From NCBI RefSeq assembly GCF_008705135.1, contig NZ_CP023694.1, positions 7,849,001 through 7,913,000 on the forward strand: a stretch of DNA of 64,000 nt, given 5' to 3'. Each line of letters begins with the position of its first letter. Position 1 is the first letter of the stretch. The position numbers and the translations under genes are program-made. The notes below the pieces were generated by a model that searched no databases, was not told where the DNA came from, and saw nothing but the letters and a program-made list of their open reading frames with translations. Below, piece after piece: positions 60,572-64,000 of the stretch. Origin of the DNA: Streptomyces coeruleorubidus (GTDB taxonomy: Bacteria > Actinomycetota > Actinomycetes > Streptomycetales > Streptomycetaceae).

Positions 60572-61231
60572 ATGACAGAAAAAATTGGCGTACTCGGCAA
60601 GAAGTCACCGCAGCGGACCGGCGTGGAACGCGTCGTGAATGCGCCCTTGCCCACTGTGTACGGGAAATTCCAGGCGGTCGGCTACCTGGACCACGACCGC
60701 GGTGACGAACAGGTGGCGCTGGTCTACGGCGACCTCGGCACCGACGACGTGCTCATCCGGCTGCACTCGGAGTGCCTGACCGGCGACGCCTTCGGCTCCC
60801 AGCACTGCGAGTGCGGCGACCAGCTCGACGCCGCCCTGCGCGCGGTCGTCGCCGAGGGCGCCGGTGTCGTGGTCTACCTCAGAGGGCATGAAGGCCGTGG
60901 CATCGGCCTGCTCGCCAAGCTGCGCGCGATGGCCCTCCAGGCGGAGGGCCTGGACACCGTCGAGGCCAACCTCGCCCTCGGCCTGCCGGTGGACGCCCGC
61001 GACTACGGCGTGGCCGCCCGGATCCTCGACGACCTGGGCGTCAAGTCCGTCCGCCTGATGTCCAACAACCCGCGCAAGCGTGAGGCGCTGGTGAACCACG
61101 GCATCGAGGTCGCCGAGCAGGTGCCGCTGCTGATCCCGCCGTGCGAGAACAACATCACCTATCTGCGGACCAAGCGGGAGCGCCTCGACCACCACCTGCC
61201 CCACCTCGACGCGGTGGTCAGCTCCTCCTGA
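60572..61231 (+). CDS. GTP cyclohydrolase II, Met120 (FAPy-type) variant
   Basis: 219-residue GTP cyclohydrolase II without a RibB domain. Zinc ligands are Cys68, Cys79 and Cys81 in SECLTGDAFGSQHCECGDQL; the catalytic RGHEGRGIGLLAKLRA segment is present, with VEANLALGLPVDARDYG and LMSNNPRK following. Where E. coli RibA has Tyr (RAYALQ), this protein has Met120 (RAMALQ). For the S. coelicolor paralogue SCO6655, the same Met is reported to stop the reaction at FAPy without loss of formate (recalled knowledge). So it probably is not the riboflavin enzyme. ATG at 60572 follows AGGA. Divergent from the creatininase gene. Confidence 0.9.
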   Translation: MTEKIGVLGKKSPQRTGVERVVNAPLPTVYGKFQAVGYLDHDRGDEQVALVYGDLGTDDVLIRLHSECLTGDAFGSQHCECGDQLDAALRAVVAEGAGVVVYLRGHEGRGIGLLAKLRAMALQAEGLDTVEANLALGLPVDARDYGVAARILDDLGVKSVRLMSNNPRKREALVNHGIEVAEQVPLLIPPCENNITYLRTKRERLDHHLPHLDAVVSSS

Positions 61232-61333
61232 GACGACGCCGGGGCAGATCCGGAGCCCCTCGACGTGACCTGGGCGCATTCGTGCGCGACCCCCGTGCGG
61301 GCCGCGTACGCTTCGTGGACGTCCGACCCTTGA

Positions 61334-61357
61334 GCGCCGGCCCTTCGTGGCCGGCGC
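61334..61357 (+). terminator. hairpin between GCH II and saccharopine dehydrogenase genes
   Basis: GCGCCGGCC (61334-61342) pairs with GGCCGGCGC (61349-61357) around a CTTCGT loop. It is about 100 bases after the cyclohydrolase stop and 24 bases before the next start, so it is either its terminator or a 5' leader structure. Confidence 0.5.
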
Positions 61358-61381
61358 CTCACGTCCGGAGGCCCACCTGGT

Positions 61382-62443
61382 ATGACCGAGCTCCATCTGT
61401 GGCTGCGCCACGAGGCCCGAACGACCGAGCGACGCACACCGGTCGTGCCCGACGACGCCCGGCGGCTCGTCGAGCACGGAGTGGCACTGACCGTCGAGGA
61501 CTCCCCGCAGCGGGTCTTCCCGACCGAGGAGTACGAGGCGGCCGGCTGCCGCGTCGCCCCCGCGGGCTCCTGGGTGTCGGCCCCGCGGGACGCCGTCGTG
61601 CTCGGTCTGAAGGAACTGCCCGACGATACGGCGGGACTGACGCACCGGCACATCTTCTTCGGCCACGCCTACAAGGGCCAGCCGGGAGCGGCCGGCCTCC
61701 TGCGCCGGTTCGCCGCCGGGGGAGGGGCGCTGTTCGACCTGGAGTACCTGGTGGACGACACCGGGCGGCGCCTCGCCGCCTTCGGGTTCTGGGCCGGTTA
61801 CCTGGGCGCGGCCCTGGCGGTGCTCCAGCACCGCGGCCGGCTGCGGGCGCCGCTCACGCCCACGACGAAGGAGGCCCTGGACGAGACGCTGAAGCCCGAC
61901 CCGGACGACACCGAGTTCACCGGCCTGGTCATCGGCGCCCTGGGACGCAGCGGCCGCGGTGCCCGCACGGCCTTCGCCACCGCCGGTGCGGACCCGACGT
62001 GCTGGGACCTCGCCGAGACCCGCGACCTGGACCGCCGCGCCCTGCTGGCGCACGACGTGATGGTGAACGCGGTACTCGCCACCAGCCCGGTCCCGCCCTT
62101 CCTCCGCGAGCAGGACCTCGACACCCCGGAGCGCCGCCTGCGCACCCTGTGCGACGTCACGTGCGACGTCGGCTCCCCGCTCAACGTCCTTCCGGTGTAC
62201 GACGAGACCACCGACTGGGACGAGCCGGTCCGCCGGCTGCGCGAAGACCCCCCGCTCGACCTGATCGCGATCGACAACCTGCCCTCCCTGCTGCCGCTGG
62301 AGTCCAGCGCCGACTTCTCCGCCGCCCTCCTGCCCCACCTGCTCGACTTCGGTGTCTCCGGGGCCTGGGGCCGCTGTCTGGACCGGTTCCGTCAGGCATG
62401 CCGCGAACACGGCCTCGGCACGGGGGAGAAACTTGACCACTGA
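61382..62443 (+). CDS. saccharopine dehydrogenase (NAD+, L-lysine-forming) type protein
   Basis: 353-residue enzyme of the fungal LYS1 kind. It starts LHLWLRHEARTTERRTPVVP, with the catalytic pair Lys77 (VLGLKELP) and His95 (IFFGHAYKGQ), matching Lys77/His96 of the yeast enzyme; LFDLEYLVDDTGRRLAAFGFWAGYLGAA and the C-terminal ID-NLPSLLPLESS region also match. The enzyme interconverts saccharopine with lysine and 2-oxoglutarate. No lysine-ketoglutarate reductase partner is nearby, and bacteria make lysine by the diaminopimelate route, so the role may be lysine breakdown or a related opine-type reaction. ATG at 61382; upstream Shine-Dalgarno is CCGGAGG. Confidence 0.88.
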   Translation: MTELHLWLRHEARTTERRTPVVPDDARRLVEHGVALTVEDSPQRVFPTEEYEAAGCRVAPAGSWVSAPRDAVVLGLKELPDDTAGLTHRHIFFGHAYKGQPGAAGLLRRFAAGGGALFDLEYLVDDTGRRLAAFGFWAGYLGAALAVLQHRGRLRAPLTPTTKEALDETLKPDPDDTEFTGLVIGALGRSGRGARTAFATAGADPTCWDLAETRDLDRRALLAHDVMVNAVLATSPVPPFLREQDLDTPERRLRTLCDVTCDVGSPLNVLPVYDETTDWDEPVRRLREDPPLDLIAIDNLPSLLPLESSADFSAALLPHLLDFGVSGAWGRCLDRFRQACREHGLGTGEKLDH

Positions 62444-62538
62444 CCTGGTCCCGGCGAGCGGCACGGTCCGAGCAGTGGCTGAGTGAACTCACCCGGGACG
62501 GCGTCGGGTTCACACTCCGCGTCGACCAGTGGCGGGGG

Positions 62539-63771
62539 TCAGCCCGACACGGCCTCGTGGACGAACTTCTTGAGGTCCCGGAAGACCGTGTGCGAGGTCT
62601 TGGGCCGCACCTGCGTCATGAACTGCACCGTCAGGTCGCGTCCCGGGTCGACCCAGAACGTCGTCGTGGCCACCCCGCTCCAGCCGTAGGCACCGAGCCC
62701 GGACGGCGCCTGGGTGCGGGACGGGTCGATCACCACGGAGACGTTGAGCCCGAAGCCGACCCCCTCGTTGCCGGACTCGTCATGGGCCGGGCGGCTGCCG
62801 AATGCCCGCAGATCCGCGCCGCCGGGCAGGTGGTTGCGGGTCATCAGGTCCACCGTCCGAGGGGCGAGCAGCCGGACGCCGTCGAGCTCGCCCCGGCGGC
62901 GCAGGAACTCCATGAAGCGGTGGTAGTCGTGGGCGGAGGCCACCATGCCGCCACTGCCGGACAGGAACCGCGGCCGGCCGCCGCGCAGCGGCAGTCCGGG
63001 GATCCGCTCGATGCCGCCGCCCTCCTTCTCCCCGTACATCTCGGACAGCCGTGGCGCCTGCTCGTCCGTGACGTGGAACCCGGCGTCCGTCATGCCGAGC
63101 GGCCCGAAGACCCGCTCGGCGCAGAACACGTCGAGCGGCTGCCCCGACACGACCTCGACGACCCGGCCCAGGACGTTGCTCGCCACCGAGTAGTTCCACT
63201 GCGTGCCGGGCTCGAACTGCAACGGCAGACTCGCGTACACCTCGATCGTCTCGGCCAGGTCCGAGCCCGGCCGCACCGACGACTCCAGGCCGGCCTCGCG
63301 GTACAGGGCGTCCACCGGGTGGGTGTGGTAGAAGCCGAAGGTCAGGCCCGAGGTGTGGGTCATCAGGTGCCGGACGAGTATCGGGCCGGTGGCCGGGCGG
63401 GTTCTGATGTCGGCACCGGAGCCGTCGACGTAGACCCGCGGGTCGGCGAAGGCCGGCAGGTGGTCGGCGACCGGGTCGTCCAGCGACAGCCGGCCCTCCT
63501 CCACGAGCAGCAGCGCGGCGACCGCGGTGACCGGTTTCGTCATGGAGTAGACCCGCCACAGCGTGTCCGGCTCGACGGGCCGCCCGGCCGCGATGTCGCG
63601 CAGGCCGCGCGTCGTGAGGTGGGCGACGCGTCCGGCGCGGGCGACGGACACGAGGAAGCCCGGCAGCCGGCCCTCGTCGACGAGACCGGCGAAGTGCCGG
63701 TCCAGGCGGCCCAGCGCCTTTGGATCCAGCCCGGCCTCATCCGGGTCGACCTCTTGTCGCAGCTGTGCCAT
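62539..63771 (-). CDS. serine hydrolase, class C beta-lactamase/esterase family
   Basis: 410-residue penicillin-binding-protein-like hydrolase. The nucleophile motif SxxK is Ser76-Met-Thr-Lys79 (RVYSMTKPVTAVAAL), the second motif is the Tyr of WNYSVASN (about residue 196), and a C-terminal GYGWSGVATTTFWVDP strand lies where class C enzymes have K/H-T/S-G. No signal peptide, so probably a cytoplasmic esterase or transacylase (EstB/LovD-like) rather than a beta-lactamase. The ATG at 63771 has GGATGAGCG upstream. It stands alone at the right end of the window. Confidence 0.9.
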   Translation of the reverse strand: MAQLRQEVDPDEAGLDPKALGRLDRHFAGLVDEGRLPGFLVSVARAGRVAHLTTRGLRDIAAGRPVEPDTLWRVYSMTKPVTAVAALLLVEEGRLSLDDPVADHLPAFADPRVYVDGSGADIRTRPATGPILVRHLMTHTSGLTFGFYHTHPVDALYREAGLESSVRPGSDLAETIEVYASLPLQFEPGTQWNYSVASNVLGRVVEVVSGQPLDVFCAERVFGPLGMTDAGFHVTDEQAPRLSEMYGEKEGGGIERIPGLPLRGGRPRFLSGSGGMVASAHDYHRFMEFLRRRGELDGVRLLAPRTVDLMTRNHLPGGADLRAFGSRPAHDESGNEGVGFGLNVSVVIDPSRTQAPSGLGAYGWSGVATTTFWVDPGRDLTVQFMTQVRPKTSHTVFRDLKKFVHEAVSG

Positions 63772-63904
63772 CGCTCATCCTCCGTCGCGCTCGTCGAGGT
63801 GAGATCCGGCATACCCCGCCCGGACCGCCTCAGACCCCATCCTCGTGCAGGAACCATGCGTGATCACGCGAGAACGGCAACCTGATCCAGCTCTGCACGC
63901 CAAG

Positions 63905-63975
63905 TCCTAGGTTCCGGGGCGCAGGACCGACGGCCGATGTCAGGCGGCGGCCGGCCTCCTAGGCTGCGAGGCGCA
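63905..63975. repeat. two 19-base direct repeats at right edge
   Basis: TCCTAGGTTCCGGGGCGCA (63905-63923) and TCCTAGGCTGCGAGGCGCA (63957-63975) agree at 16 of 19 positions and start 52 bases apart, in a gene-free stretch (63772-64000) upstream of whatever follows the window. They could be paired regulator sites; nothing else is evident in that stretch. Confidence 0.5.
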
Positions 63976-64000
63976 TCGCCGCCGCAGATCAGGACGCCAC

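Noticed and set aside
62480..62545. Plus-strand stretch that reads like a protein fragment (EQWLSELTRDGVGFTLRVD) just after the saccharopine dehydrogenase
   Set aside because: Only about 20 residues before it runs into the oppositely oriented hydrolase gene; no start signal and no recognisable family, so I cannot call it a gene remnant.
1..64000. Mobile elements, prophage or CRISPR arrays
   Set aside because: No transposase, integrase, terminal inverted repeats flanked by target duplications, cas genes or regularly spaced repeats were found; the only regular array is the 10-bp repeat at 43861-43950, which is far too short for CRISPR.

Overview
The window reads as a chromosomal segment of a Streptomyces-type actinomycete. 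Evidence: very high G+C with strong third-position GC bias, many GTG starts and one well-supported TTG start, GTGA/ATGA translational coupling, Tat and lipoprotein export signals, a NtrC-like regulator that lacks the sigma-54 contact motif, and many families typical of streptomycetes. No insertion sequence, prophage, integrase or CRISPR array was seen. One tRNA gene (Leu, anticodon GAG) is present. The left edge cuts a gene at its 3' end.
Layout. 1-4.4 kb: a 2-dehydropantoate-reductase-like gene divergent from an OFA-type MFS transporter with a 46-residue membrane companion, a KAS III-like enzyme and a FadR-type GntR regulator. 4.4-4.6 kb: a broken thioesterase gene. 4.9-16 kb: a ROK regulator and a sugar ABC transporter (ATPase, permease, lipoprotein), an oxidoreductase, a TIM-barrel isomerase and a 1240-residue secreted multidomain protein ending in ThuA and DUF1080 domains; together they suggest uptake and oxidation of an (oxidised) glycoside. 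16-24.9 kb: an Ebo-type metabolite-traffic cluster, mostly with overlapping genes, led by an inositol-phosphate-synthase-like enzyme. 25-35.5 kb: a second OFA transporter, an ADP-forming acyl-CoA synthetase, a formyl-CoA transferase-like protein and a ThDP enzyme, divergent from sucCD-like genes and an aldehyde dehydrogenase; this looks like oxalate or small hydroxy/oxo-acid catabolism. Operator-like sequences here match those at the left end, 28 kb away. 35.5-37.1 kb: a DUF2254 membrane protein and tRNA-Leu. 37.2-45 kb: a regulator divergent from a hydroxyquinol pathway (flavin monooxygenase, intradiol dioxygenase, maleylacetate reductase), an NmrA-like protein and a YceI protein; an identical 18-bp palindrome lies before the monooxygenase and before yceI. 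45-53.7 kb: an EF-G paralogue with a structured leader containing a small ORF, then scattered genes (hydrolase, HD protein, hypothetical, an SCO5389-like/P-loop ATPase pair behind a Zur-like box, a solute-binding lipoprotein, RidA/HxlR).
53.7-61.2 kb is the region I find most unusual: CDP-alcohol phosphatidyltransferase, BchC-like dehydrogenase, a PTPS-fold protein lacking expected catalytic residues, glycosyltransferase, methyltransferase, flippase-like membrane protein, a creatininase-family hydrolase and a GTP cyclohydrolase II with Met at position 120. That substitution is associated with stopping at the formylamino-pyrimidine (FAPy), and archaeal ArfB, a creatininase-family enzyme, deformylates FAPy. 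The set therefore looks like a pathway from GTP to a glycosylated, methylated, membrane-associated product that I cannot name. The window ends with a lysine-forming-type saccharopine dehydrogenase and a class C beta-lactamase-fold hydrolase.
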